Source of the DNA: Ectothiorhodospiraceae bacterium
Lineage (GTDB): Bacteria > Pseudomonadota > Gammaproteobacteria > HK1
Direction: 5' to 3'
Assembly: GCA_024234875.1 (NCBI GenBank)
Contig: JACKNM010000022.1
Span: 1-64,000 of the forward strand
Length of the DNA: 64,000 nucleotides
Part shown: piece after piece, positions 47,386-55,368 of the stretch
Numbering within the stretch: position 1 is the first letter of the stretch
Layout of the letters: each line of letters starts with the position of its first letter
Translations under genes and position numbers: made by a program
Notes under the pieces: model-generated
What the model saw: only the letters and a program-made list of their open reading frames with translations
The model's database searches: none
What the model was told of the DNA's origin: nothing

Positions 47386-48321
47386 TCAGCTCGGGTATCC
47401 GAGCAGCTCGCCTGCCGCGCCGAGCTCGGCGCGGATCGCGGCGTCGAAGGCTCGGCGCTCGGCGGCGCTGAAGTGGCGCTTCCAGTCACCGCGCACGCCT
47501 CGGCGCAGGAACGGGGTGGCGTCCGCGGTGCGGAAGGCGCCGAGGTGGTCGTGGCTCGCGCGTGGGTCGGCGCGCATCCGGTCGAAGCGGGATTCGTCGA
47601 TCACCCGTGCCACTCCCGCCGCGTCGACCTCGACGCCGAGGAAGGCCGCGACTCGGCGGATCACCGTGCCGGGATCCTGGTGCATGTCCTCGTAGCGCAC
47701 GACGAGGACGCGACCCGGATCGCGGGCCGCGGCATCCACCCACTCGCGCACGTGCTCGGCCCAGCTCCCGCCCTCGACCTCGCCGGCGCGGAACAGCGCC
47801 AGCCACCGCGCCCAGGTGCCCTGGAACGCGAAGCTCCTCCAGGCCCGCGTGTGGTGGAAGGTCGACACCGCGACGTCCTTCGGCTCGCGCACCACGCAGA
47901 CGAAGCGGCCGATCGGTGGGGCCAGGCCGTGGGTGGCATGGGTCTTGAACACCCGCGGTGAGCGCATCCAGATCTCGCTGCCCGGCGACATCGCCTCCAG
48001 CCACGGGATGCGCTCCGCGAGCCGACGGCGATCGTCGCGCGGATGGAGACCCGCCTCCACCAGCAGCGCCGAGACGATCTGCTGCATCCAGGTGGTGCCG
48101 CTTCGCGGATAGGTGACGATCGCCGCATCGCGGGCGCGCGGGCGGAAGCCGTGCCGCACCTGGGCCACGCGGTCCTCGTCGATGGCCACGGGGTAGGGCA
48201 CCGGGCGGCCGCGCGACGGATCCCGGATCAGGTTGTAGCGCGGTCGCCCGGCATCGCACGGCGCGTCCGTGAGCGCGGCGCTCGGTGGCGACCTCACCAT
48301 CGTCTCGTGGTCATCGCGCAT
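47386..48321 (-). CDS. Sulfotransferase (PAPS-dependent, Sulfotransfer_1 type)
   Basis: A 311-residue cytosolic-type sulfotransferase that uses PAPS. The 5'-phosphosulfate loop is TYPRSGTTWMQQIVSAL, the 3'-phosphate segment VVREPKDVAVSTFHH, and a conserved RYEDMHQDPGTVIRRVAAFL. The C-terminal RRGVRGDWKRHFSAAERRAF is the PAPS-binding GxxGDWK-like motif. The frame stays open far upstream over the divergent radical-SAM gene, but the protein begins near 48321. It is divergent from the RiPP cluster, so it could add sulfate to a peptide or another metabolite, but this is not shown. Confidence 0.88.
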   Translation of the reverse strand: MRDDHETMVRSPPSAALTDAPCDAGRPRYNLIRDPSRGRPVPYPVAIDEDRVAQVRHGFRPRARDAAIVTYPRSGTTWMQQIVSALLVEAGLHPRDDRRRLAERIPWLEAMSPGSEIWMRSPRVFKTHATHGLAPPIGRFVCVVREPKDVAVSTFHHTRAWRSFAFQGTWARWLALFRAGEVEGGSWAEHVREWVDAAARDPGRVLVVRYEDMHQDPGTVIRRVAAFLGVEVDAAGVARVIDESRFDRMRADPRASHDHLGAFRTADATPFLRRGVRGDWKRHFSAAERRAFDAAIRAELGAAGELLGYPS

Positions 48322-48435
48322 GCTGACCTCGAATCTGCACCGGGGGTCGGCGATACCAGGCGTCGACCGTGCGCGGCGGGGCCTGGCACACTGACGTCGC
48401 TCCGGGCGCATCGCCCCGGGGGCGGAGACCGCACG

Positions 48436-50451
48436 GTGGAAGTCTGCCTGGTGTCGATGCCCTTCGTCGATCTCCATCGACCGTCGATCGCCCTCGGCCT
48501 GCTGAAGGCCTCGCTCGTCGCGCGGGGGATCGCGGTCGAGGTCCGTTATCCCGCGTTCGACTTCGCCGCCGCGGTGGGGATGGTGCCGTACCACCGTGTG
48601 ATGGGGCTGCCGGTCGAGACGCTGGTCGGTGAATGGGTGTTCGCGCGCGCGGCCGACCCGCGCGCACCGATGCAGGCGAACGACTATGTCGAGCGACTCC
48701 TTCGCTACCTCGCGGCGTCGGAGCCGTCGGCCGGCGCCGACCTGACGGCGACGCAGTGGTCGGCGATGCTCGCGGCGCTGCGCGAGTCGGCGAGTCGATT
48801 CGTCGACGGGCTGGCCGACGCGATCGTCGCTGCCGCCCCGCGAATCGTCGGTTGCACCTCGATGTTCCACCAGCACTGCGCGTCGATCGCCTTGCTGCGC
48901 GCGGTCAGGGAGCGCGACCCGTCGATCGTCACCGTGCTCGGCGGGGCGAACTGCGAGGGGCCGATGGCCGCGGCCACCGCTCGCATCGCGCCCTCGGTCG
49001 ACCTCGTGGTCTCCGGCGAGGCGGACCTGCTGATCGGCGATCTCTGCGAGGCGGTGCTGCGCGCCCCGGCCGGCGCCCGCCCCTGGCGTCATCCGGCCGT
49101 CGTCGCGCGGGCAGCGCGCGCCGTCACCCTCGGCGTCGAGCCGACGGCGCGCATGCCGCTCCCGGTCGGGCGTGCCCAGGTCGAGGATCTCGCGGCGGTT
49201 CGCGTTCCCGACTACGACGAGTACTTCGCCGCGCTCGGCGCCTTCACCCATGCTGGCGCGGTGACGCCGGCGCTCGCGGTCGAGACCTCGCGCGGCTGCT
49301 TCTGGGGCGAGAAGAGCCACTGCACCTTCTGCGGCCTGAACGGCGCCGGGATGCACTTTCGCTCCAAGGCGCCCGAGCGCGTGGTCGAGGAGCTCGCCAC
49401 CCTCTCGGCTCGGCATCACACCACGCGGTTCCAGGTCGTCGACAACATCCTCGACATGGGGTACCTGGACTCGGTGATGCCGACCCTGGCCGAGCTGGGG
49501 GCGCCGTACGAGCTCTTCTACGAGGTGCTGCCGAATCTGCGCCGCGAGCAGGTCACGGCGTTGGCCGATGCCGGCGTGCGCTGCATCCAGCCGGGCATCG
49601 AGAGCCTCCACGACGCGGCGCTGCGCGCGCTCGGCAAGGCCAACTCGGTGACCACCAACGTGCAGCTCCTGCGCTGGTGCCGCGAGCTCGGCATCAGTGT
49701 CACCTGGAGCGTGCTTCACGGGATCCCCGGGGAAGCGGACACCTGGTATCGGCAGATGGCCGAGCTGGTACCGCTCCTCGAGCACCTGCAGCCGCCCGGC
49801 GGATGCGTCGGCATCCGCTTCGATCGCTTCAGCCCGTATCACCAGAGCCCGGAGCGCTTCGGATTGCGACTGCGCCCCGGTCGGTTCTATGCCGACGTGT
49901 TCGCGCAGCCCGAGGCTGTCCTCCGCGACCTCGCCTACTACTTCGAGACGGATGTGGACCCTCACGCGCCGGCGCCACGGTCCGGGCTCGACGCGCTGCG
50001 CGAGGCGGTCGCGCACTGGCGCGCACGCTGGCTCGACCCGCGGCACGCCTTCGCGGGCTTTCCGGTCCGACCACAGCTCGATCTCGGCGACGACGGTGAC
50101 GGTATCGACGTGCGCGACACGCGTGGTGTCGCCTGGCGCGAGCGTTACCGCGTCGACGGGCTCGGCGCGGAGGTGCTGCGAGCCTGCGACCGCGCCCGCG
50201 GGCCGGTCGCGCTCGCCGAGACGATCGCGCGCCGACTGGGCACGGCGGTGACGGTCGGCGAGCTCGAGCCGGTCGTCGCGGCGTTGACGGCCCGGCGGCT
50301 GATCGTGGAGTCCGCCGGGCGTCTACTCACCCTCGGCGTGTGGGCTCCCCGCCGCGCGATGCCCGGCACCTGGGCCGGTGGCTGGACCGATCCGAGCGGT
50401 GGCTCGGCGCGGAACCATACCGGGGTCGCCCCGGGCTGCGGCGCAGCTTGA
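48436..50451 (+). CDS. B12-binding-type radical SAM RiPP maturase (rSAM_ocin_1 family)
   Basis: A 671-residue protein of the RiPP-maturation radical SAM group named for C-methylation and found in NHLP-type clusters. The N-terminal 230 residues are a cobalamin-binding-like Rossmann domain (VEVCLVSMPFVDLHRPSIAL, TVLGGANCEGPMAAATARIA). The radical SAM cysteines are at 288, 296 and 299 in the unusual C-x7-C-x2-C spacing of this family (SRGCFWGEKSHCTFCGLNG). A C-terminal 200-residue region is likely for peptide binding. GGAG lies eight bases before GTG 48436. It starts the RiPP cluster; the modified residue is unknown. Confidence 0.88.
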   Translation: MEVCLVSMPFVDLHRPSIALGLLKASLVARGIAVEVRYPAFDFAAAVGMVPYHRVMGLPVETLVGEWVFARAADPRAPMQANDYVERLLRYLAASEPSAGADLTATQWSAMLAALRESASRFVDGLADAIVAAAPRIVGCTSMFHQHCASIALLRAVRERDPSIVTVLGGANCEGPMAAATARIAPSVDLVVSGEADLLIGDLCEAVLRAPAGARPWRHPAVVARAARAVTLGVEPTARMPLPVGRAQVEDLAAVRVPDYDEYFAALGAFTHAGAVTPALAVETSRGCFWGEKSHCTFCGLNGAGMHFRSKAPERVVEELATLSARHHTTRFQVVDNILDMGYLDSVMPTLAELGAPYELFYEVLPNLRREQVTALADAGVRCIQPGIESLHDAALRALGKANSVTTNVQLLRWCRELGISVTWSVLHGIPGEADTWYRQMAELVPLLEHLQPPGGCVGIRFDRFSPYHQSPERFGLRLRPGRFYADVFAQPEAVLRDLAYYFETDVDPHAPAPRSGLDALREAVAHWRARWLDPRHAFAGFPVRPQLDLGDDGDGIDVRDTRGVAWRERYRVDGLGAEVLRACDRARGPVALAETIARRLGTAVTVGELEPVVAALTARRLIVESAGRLLTLGVWAPRRAMPGTWAGGWTDPSGGSARNHTGVAPGCGAA

Positions 50452-50477
50452 CACAATTCGGACACGCGGCGTCTACT
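50448..50477 (+). promoter_or_regulatory. Candidate promoter of the RiPP precursor gene
   Basis: TTGACA at 50448-50453, a perfect -35 hexamer that overlaps the stop of the radical-SAM gene. An 18-base gap is followed by TCTACT (50472-50477), a four-of-six -10 match. It would give the precursor gene its own start of transcription, with a leader of about 195 bases. The long leader and weak -10 keep this tentative. Confidence 0.35.
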
Positions 50478-50680
50478 CCCTGCGCCAGGGACGGGCCGCC
50501 TCGGACGTGCGCCGAGGCTCGTCTGACCGATGGAAGGTCGCGCGGGGCGGCTGGGCCGCGGGTTATCGAGGGTGCCGAGACGGCCCGGGCGACCAGCTCG
50601 GCGTCTTCGGTGACGGCATTCGGTCGCGGCCCCGGCGAGCGTCTCCCGGTGCCTCGGCCATCAGCTGAGGAGTAGACCTC

Positions 50681-51289
50681 ATGGCGACGGTCGAACAGGT
50701 ACTGCAGGAGATCTGGAACGACGACTCGGTGCGGCAGAAGCTTCTGCGCGACCCGGCCGGCTTTCTTCGCGCCCAGGGGCTCGACGTTCCCGCCGGGCAC
50801 GTCATCAAGGTCCACGAGGACTCACTGTCGGTAAAGAACTTCGTCCTTCCGGACAAGACGGTCGGCGAGATCCCCGACACCGGTGACCCCGTGGTGCGCG
50901 TGATGAAGCGTGCCATGGAGGACGACGTCTTCAAGAAGAAGCTCCTGACCGACCCCGCCGCCGCCGCGAGTGCGATGGGGGTGGACGTACCCGACGGGGT
51001 CACGCTCAAGGTGTGGGAGAACACCGCCAACACCGAGCACCTCATCCTGCCGATGAACCCCGAGGACGCGGAGCTGAGCGACGCGGATCTCGAGGCGGTG
51101 GCTGGTGGCCTGAGCAAGGGCAATCAGGTGAACGTCGCCTGCGGCGGCGGCGCGGTGGCGAGTGGCGTGATGGCCGCGACCTTCGCGTTCTCGGCCGTGA
51201 CCTCCGCCATCACCGGTGTCGGCTCCGCCGTGATCGGTGGGGTGTCGGTCGGCGGCCAGGTGGCCTACTCCGAGTCGAAGGGCAAGTAG
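50681..51289 (+). CDS. Proteusin-type RiPP precursor with two NHLP leader units
   Basis: A 202-residue precursor. Residues 1-60 (EIWNDDSVRQKLLRDPAGFL, then KNFVLPDK) and 70-130 (EDDVFKKKLLTDPAAAASAM, then EHLILPMN) are two copies of the nitrile-hydratase-alpha-like leader with its D-x-x-x-x-x-x-L-x-x-D-P pattern. The second ends in LSDADLEAVAGG, and the GG at 142-143 is the export/cleavage site. The 59-residue core is Gly/Ala/Val-rich with one Cys (154), eight Ser and three Thr. The nearby lanthionine synthetase, epimerase and radical-SAM enzyme are its likely modifiers; the C39 peptidase of the transporter should cut after GG. Confidence 0.9.
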   Translation: MATVEQVLQEIWNDDSVRQKLLRDPAGFLRAQGLDVPAGHVIKVHEDSLSVKNFVLPDKTVGEIPDTGDPVVRVMKRAMEDDVFKKKLLTDPAAAASAMGVDVPDGVTLKVWENTANTEHLILPMNPEDAELSDADLEAVAGGLSKGNQVNVACGGGAVASGVMAATFAFSAVTSAITGVGSAVIGGVSVGGQVAYSESKGK

Positions 51290-51329
51290 CCCGCGCGCAC
51301 CCGCGCCGACCCATCGGCGAGGGATGGGA

Positions 51330-51356
51330 GGGTCGCCCGCCCCGGGCGGGTGACCC
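51330..51356 (+). terminator. Stem-loop between precursor and lanM
   Basis: GGGTCGCCCGCCC and GGGCGGGTGACCC pair over 13 positions with one G-T wobble, so the top of the stem must open to make a loop. It lies 40 bases after the precursor stop and 57 before lanM. No T run follows. It may lower read-through or protect the precursor mRNA end, making peptide more abundant than enzyme. Confidence 0.5.
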
Positions 51357-51412
51357 GATGCGAGTGGGTCAACCCTTGCCGCAGCCCGATGCGCGCTCGG
51401 ATACGTCGGCAC

Positions 51413-54400
51413 ATGAGCACCGCACCCTCCGGCCCGTCCTCGGATGCAGTCGCCGCCCGCGACGACGCGTGGCTGGCGGCACTCGTCGCCCGAGCGCTCG
51501 CGCCCTCCGAATGTGTCGCCAGCTCGGCGTCCACCGCGCCCGGGCCTGAAGCGCGCCGACTGGCCGAGCGCTGGCGCACATTGCTCGAGCGGCGGCACGG
51601 GGGGCCGGCGGCGGCCGAGCGTCGTCTGTCCGAGCTCGGCGTCGACCTGGTCGGCCTGGCGCGCCGTCTCGAGCGCGATCGGCCGACGCCCGAGGCGCGG
51701 TCCGCGCCCTGGGTCCGGATGCTCGACGCCGCGTTCGGCGCCGTCTCGTGCACGGCCGAAACCGCCTCGGCGCCGCGCGAGTGGCGGCAGCGGGTATGTC
51801 GCGAGGCCAGCGCGCCCGACACCACCGCGCCGCGATTCCCCGCCCTCGTCGAGCCGTTCGTCGACTGGGTGCTCGCGGAGGTCACGACCCGCGCGCCGCG
51901 CGCCGGGGAGCTCGTCACCCATGCCGTCTGGACCCGGATCGCGGCGGATCTCGTCGCGCGTCTGAGCGCACTGGCTGCGCGCACCGTGGTCCACGAGATG
52001 AAGCGCTGGTGCGCGGCGCACCCCGCGGCGGGCGCCAGCGGAGCCGAGCGCTATCGCGCCCACGTCGACCATCGACTGGCCGAGCCCGGCGCGCGCGCCG
52101 AGCTGCTCGCCCGCTACCCGGTGCTCGCCCGGCAGATGGCGGAGACCGCGGTGCAGGCCACCGACGCCGTGACCGAGCTCCTCGAGCGCCTGGACGGCGA
52201 TCGCTCGGCCATCGCCCGCGTCCTCGGCGACGGCTGTGCGCCCGGGCGCGCGTGCGAGCTCGCCGGCGGTCTCTCCGACCCCCACGACGGTGGTCGCACG
52301 GTCTGGCGGGTCACCTTCGAGTCGGGCCTCCGCGTGGTCTACAAGCCGCGCAGTCTCGAGGTCGACGTCGCCTATCTCGCGTTGGTGGCGTGGATCGCGG
52401 CGCGCGGCGGCCCCCGCTTGCGCGCCGCCCGAGTGCTCGCCGGCGACGGCTACGGGTGGGCCGAGCACGTCGACCTCGGCGAGTGCCGCGACGACGCCGC
52501 GGTCGCGCGCTACTTCGAGCGCCAGGGGGCCCACGCGGCGCTGTTCCACGTGCTCTGCGCGAGCGACATGCATTGGGACAACTTCATTCCGGCCGGCGAG
52601 CACCCGGTGCCGATCGATCTCGAGTGCGTGCTGGTGCCGACCCAGCACGTGGCGCCGGCGTCCACCCGCGACCTGCCGCGGTACCTGCAACCGATGCAGG
52701 GCAGCGTCGTGTCCACCGCGATGGCCTCGATCTGGAAGCGTGGCGACTACGACCAGCCGCTGTTCACGGCCTCGGGAATCGCCGGCGTGGGGGATCGGGC
52801 CTGGCCGATTCGCGAGGGGCGCTGGGAGGCGCTCGGGACCGACCGGATGCGGCTTCGCTTCGACCTGGTGACCCATCGCGGCGACGGCTGCCTGCCGCGG
52901 CTCGACGGCCGGCCGGTGGGCGCCGAGGCGCATCGCGGCGCGGTGCTCGCGGGGTTCGCGACGATGGCGTCGTTCCTCGCCGCGCACCGCACCGCGCTCG
53001 ACGCCGCCGACGGGCCCCTCGCCGCGTTCGCCCGCGTCCCGGCGCGGCTGGTGGTGCGTGACACCAAGGAGTACGCGGATCTCCTGTTCTGGGGCTCCGC
53101 GCCCGATCAGCTGACCTCGGGTGCCGCGTACGACGTGGCGTTGGATCTGCTCTACGGCGCGGTGCCGACCCTCGCGCTCGATGGAAGACCGAGTCCGGCG
53201 GTGGTCGCGGCGGAGAAGCGCGCGCTGTGGCGCGGCGACATTCCGCGTTTCGGGGTGCCGGCCGACCGCAACGCGCTGGTGCTCGAGGACGGCACCGAGG
53301 TCGGACCGCTGGCCGCGGCGTCGGCGTTCGAGCAGATGCGTGAGCGGCTGAGCCGCCTCGACGATGCGGAGATCGCGTGGCAGGGCGAGATCCTGCGCTG
53401 CGCGCTCGCGATGTCCGCCGAGCCCCCGGTGGAGATCGACCTCGCTCCGGGCCGGGAGCACACCGCGCGCCACGCCGCCGCGGGCATCGGCGCGGCGTTG
53501 CGGCGCCTCGCCGCGCGCACCCCCGACGGCGCCACCTGGCCGGGCCTCTACCACCTCGGCACCGGCTCGCGCATGGTGCAGCTCTTCTTGCCCTATCCGT
53601 GGAGCACGCTCGGCGCCGCCGGCACGGCCGTGTTCCTGGGCCGCCTCGCGCGGGCCGAGGGGGATGCCGCGGCGGCGGAGCTCGCCCGCGAGGCGATGCG
53701 GTTCGCGGTCGCGGTGAGTCGGGCCAGTCAGTCGAGCCGCGAGGGGCCGCGCCTGGTCGCCGGCGGTTTCAACGGTCTCGGTCTGGTGCTCTACGCGCTC
53801 TCGGACCTCGCGCGCAGCCTCGCCGACCCGAGCCTGGCCGACGCCGCGCTCGAGGTCGCGCTGTCGAACGCGCTCCCGCGATGGACCCTGGTCGACAACC
53901 CGGACGTCCTGACCGGGGCCGGCGGCACGCTGCTCGCGCTGGCCCACCTGCATCGGGCACGCCCCGACCCACGGCTGGTCGAGCGCGCGGTGGCGCTCGG
54001 CGAGGGCATCGAGCGGCACGCGGTCGCGGTGGACGGCCATCGCGCCTGGCTGCGCCCGGGCTGCTCCCGCCCGCTGCTCGGGATGGGCCACGGGGCGGCT
54101 GGAATCGCGCTCGCGCTGTCGCGGCTGTCGGTGATGACCGGGGACGAGCGATGGCTGGAGTCGGCGCGCCGCGGTCTCGCCTTCGAGCACGCCGGCTACC
54201 TCCCCGACCCCGGCGACTGGCCGGACCGCCAGCACGACGGTCCCGGGTCCCACTTCATGACCGGCTGGTGCTCGGGCGCCGCGGGCATCGGCCTCGCGCG
54301 GCTCGCGACGCTGCCGATCCTCGACGAGCCGATGGTCCGGCTCGACATCGAGCGCGCGATCGATGCCGCGCGGCGCCATGTCGGCGCCGATCTGCACAAC

Positions 54401-54661
54401 CTGTGCTGTGGCGAGTCCGGCCGCATCGCGTTCTTGCTGCGCGCGGCGCACGACCTCGACCGGCCGGCGCTCGCGGTGACCGCGGGGGAGGCGGTGGACG
54501 CGATGCTGGCGCACGCGCGCGCCACCGGCTGCTGGCGGTTGCAGCACTTCTCCGAGCGCAACATCGTGCCCGGTCTCGGTGACGGGATCGCCGGTGTCGG
54601 GCTCGCGCTGCTCGGCGCGGCCGGCTGCACGGACGCGGCATCCGTGCTCACGTTCGAATGA
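51413..54661 (+). CDS. lanM: Class II lanthipeptide synthetase LanM, Cys-Cys-Gly type
   Basis: A 1082-residue bifunctional enzyme. The dehydratase part (about 150-700) carries VVYKPRSLEVDVAY (about 310), ASDMHWDNFIPAGEHPVPID and LECVLVPTQHVAP (about 385-410). It phosphorylates Ser/Thr and eliminates phosphate. The C-terminal LanC-like cyclase (about 750-1082) carries the zinc ligands Cys953 (GWCSGAAGIG), Cys998 and Cys999 (HNLCCGESGR). CCG instead of CHG marks the ProcM-like group, known for broad substrate tolerance. The start is uncertain: ATG 51413 fits but its ribosome site is weak. The stop overlaps the next gene by ATGA. Confidence 0.93.
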   Translation: MSTAPSGPSSDAVAARDDAWLAALVARALAPSECVASSASTAPGPEARRLAERWRTLLERRHGGPAAAERRLSELGVDLVGLARRLERDRPTPEARSAPWVRMLDAAFGAVSCTAETASAPREWRQRVCREASAPDTTAPRFPALVEPFVDWVLAEVTTRAPRAGELVTHAVWTRIAADLVARLSALAARTVVHEMKRWCAAHPAAGASGAERYRAHVDHRLAEPGARAELLARYPVLARQMAETAVQATDAVTELLERLDGDRSAIARVLGDGCAPGRACELAGGLSDPHDGGRTVWRVTFESGLRVVYKPRSLEVDVAYLALVAWIAARGGPRLRAARVLAGDGYGWAEHVDLGECRDDAAVARYFERQGAHAALFHVLCASDMHWDNFIPAGEHPVPIDLECVLVPTQHVAPASTRDLPRYLQPMQGSVVSTAMASIWKRGDYDQPLFTASGIAGVGDRAWPIREGRWEALGTDRMRLRFDLVTHRGDGCLPRLDGRPVGAEAHRGAVLAGFATMASFLAAHRTALDAADGPLAAFARVPARLVVRDTKEYADLLFWGSAPDQLTSGAAYDVALDLLYGAVPTLALDGRPSPAVVAAEKRALWRGDIPRFGVPADRNALVLEDGTEVGPLAAASAFEQMRERLSRLDDAEIAWQGEILRCALAMSAEPPVEIDLAPGREHTARHAAAGIGAALRRLAARTPDGATWPGLYHLGTGSRMVQLFLPYPWSTLGAAGTAVFLGRLARAEGDAAAAELAREAMRFAVAVSRASQSSREGPRLVAGGFNGLGLVLYALSDLARSLADPSLADAALEVALSNALPRWTLVDNPDVLTGAGGTLLALAHLHRARPDPRLVERAVALGEGIERHAVAVDGHRAWLRPGCSRPLLGMGHGAAGIALALSRLSVMTGDERWLESARRGLAFEHAGYLPDPGDWPDRQHDGPGSHFMTGWCSGAAGIGLARLATLPILDEPMVRLDIERAIDAARRHVGADLHNLCCGESGRIAFLLRAAHDLDRPALAVTAGEAVDAMLAHARATGCWRLQHFSERNIVPGLGDGIAGVGLALLGAAGCTDAASVLTFE

Positions 54662-55368
54662 CCGTGGTCGGGACGATCGAGCGGCACGCCGTGCTCACCG
54701 CGGACGAGTGCGCCGCGGTCGGGCGCCTCGTTCGCGATGCGCGCAAGCGCTGGATCCTGCGCAGCGCCGAGTGGCCCTTCTACACCCTCGGGGCGGCGAG
54801 CTACATCGACGCGCGTGCCGGGGAGCGTCCCTATCGCGCCCTCGCCAGGCTGCACAATCCGTGGCTGCGCCAGGCGTTCGGCTGGCTCTACCGACGCGTC
54901 GGCGCGGTGCTCGCGGCGCGACTCGGCGCCCCGGTGCAGGTGACCGAGCAGGCCGCGGTCCCGGGTTTCCACGTCTACCAGGCGTGCCCCGCGTTCGAGA
55001 CGCCGGTCGCCAGCATCCACTGCGACCGCCAGTACGCGCTGATCGGCTGGGACGACGGCCCTGCCCCGGACCTCGCGCACCCGTTGTCGTTCACCCTGCC
55101 GGTGTCGGTCCCACGCTCCGGCGCCGGCCTCGATGTCTGGGATCTCCCCCTCGCCGCGGTCGAGGGCCTCGGCCACGAGGCGTTCTCGCGACTGGTCGGG
55201 GAGCGCCGGCCGGCTCGCCATGCCTACGCCCTCGGTGAGCTGGTGGTGCACGACGGCCATCTGGTGCACCGGGCCGCGCCGAGCACGGACCTCCAGCCGG
55301 ACGACGAGCGCGTGACCCTCCAGGGGCACGGCCTGCGGCGCGGCACGACCTGGGAGATCTACTGGTGA
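54658..55368 (+). CDS. 2OG-Fe(II) oxygenase-like RiPP tailoring enzyme (copy A)
   Basis: A 236-residue protein with the likely iron facial triad His121-x-Asp123 (ASIHCDRQYALIG) and His204 (VHDGHLVHRAAP), and Arg218 (ERVTLQGHG) for 2-oxoglutarate. WPFYTLGAASY and RQAFGWLYRRVG lie near the N-terminus. It is homologous to the protein encoded at 56285-57085, so the gene pair arose by duplication. Overlap of four bases with lanM and with the following GNAT gene shows one tightly coupled unit. Peptide hydroxylation is the expected job; no family name could be fixed with certainty. Confidence 0.7.
   Translation: MTVVGTIERHAVLTADECAAVGRLVRDARKRWILRSAEWPFYTLGAASYIDARAGERPYRALARLHNPWLRQAFGWLYRRVGAVLAARLGAPVQVTEQAAVPGFHVYQACPAFETPVASIHCDRQYALIGWDDGPAPDLAHPLSFTLPVSVPRSGAGLDVWDLPLAAVEGLGHEAFSRLVGERRPARHAYALGELVVHDGHLVHRAAPSTDLQPDDERVTLQGHGLRRGTTWEIYW

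Noticed and set aside
48322..50046. Extended N-terminus for the sulfotransferase
   Set aside because: The open frame runs across the whole divergent radical-SAM gene; the sulfotransferase fold starts near 48321 and no motif exists before it.
50822..54547. Minus-strand open frame of 1241 codons across precursor and lanM
   Set aside because: Shadow of lanM; rich in Arg, His and Gly without any motif. High GC removes stop codons from the opposite strand.
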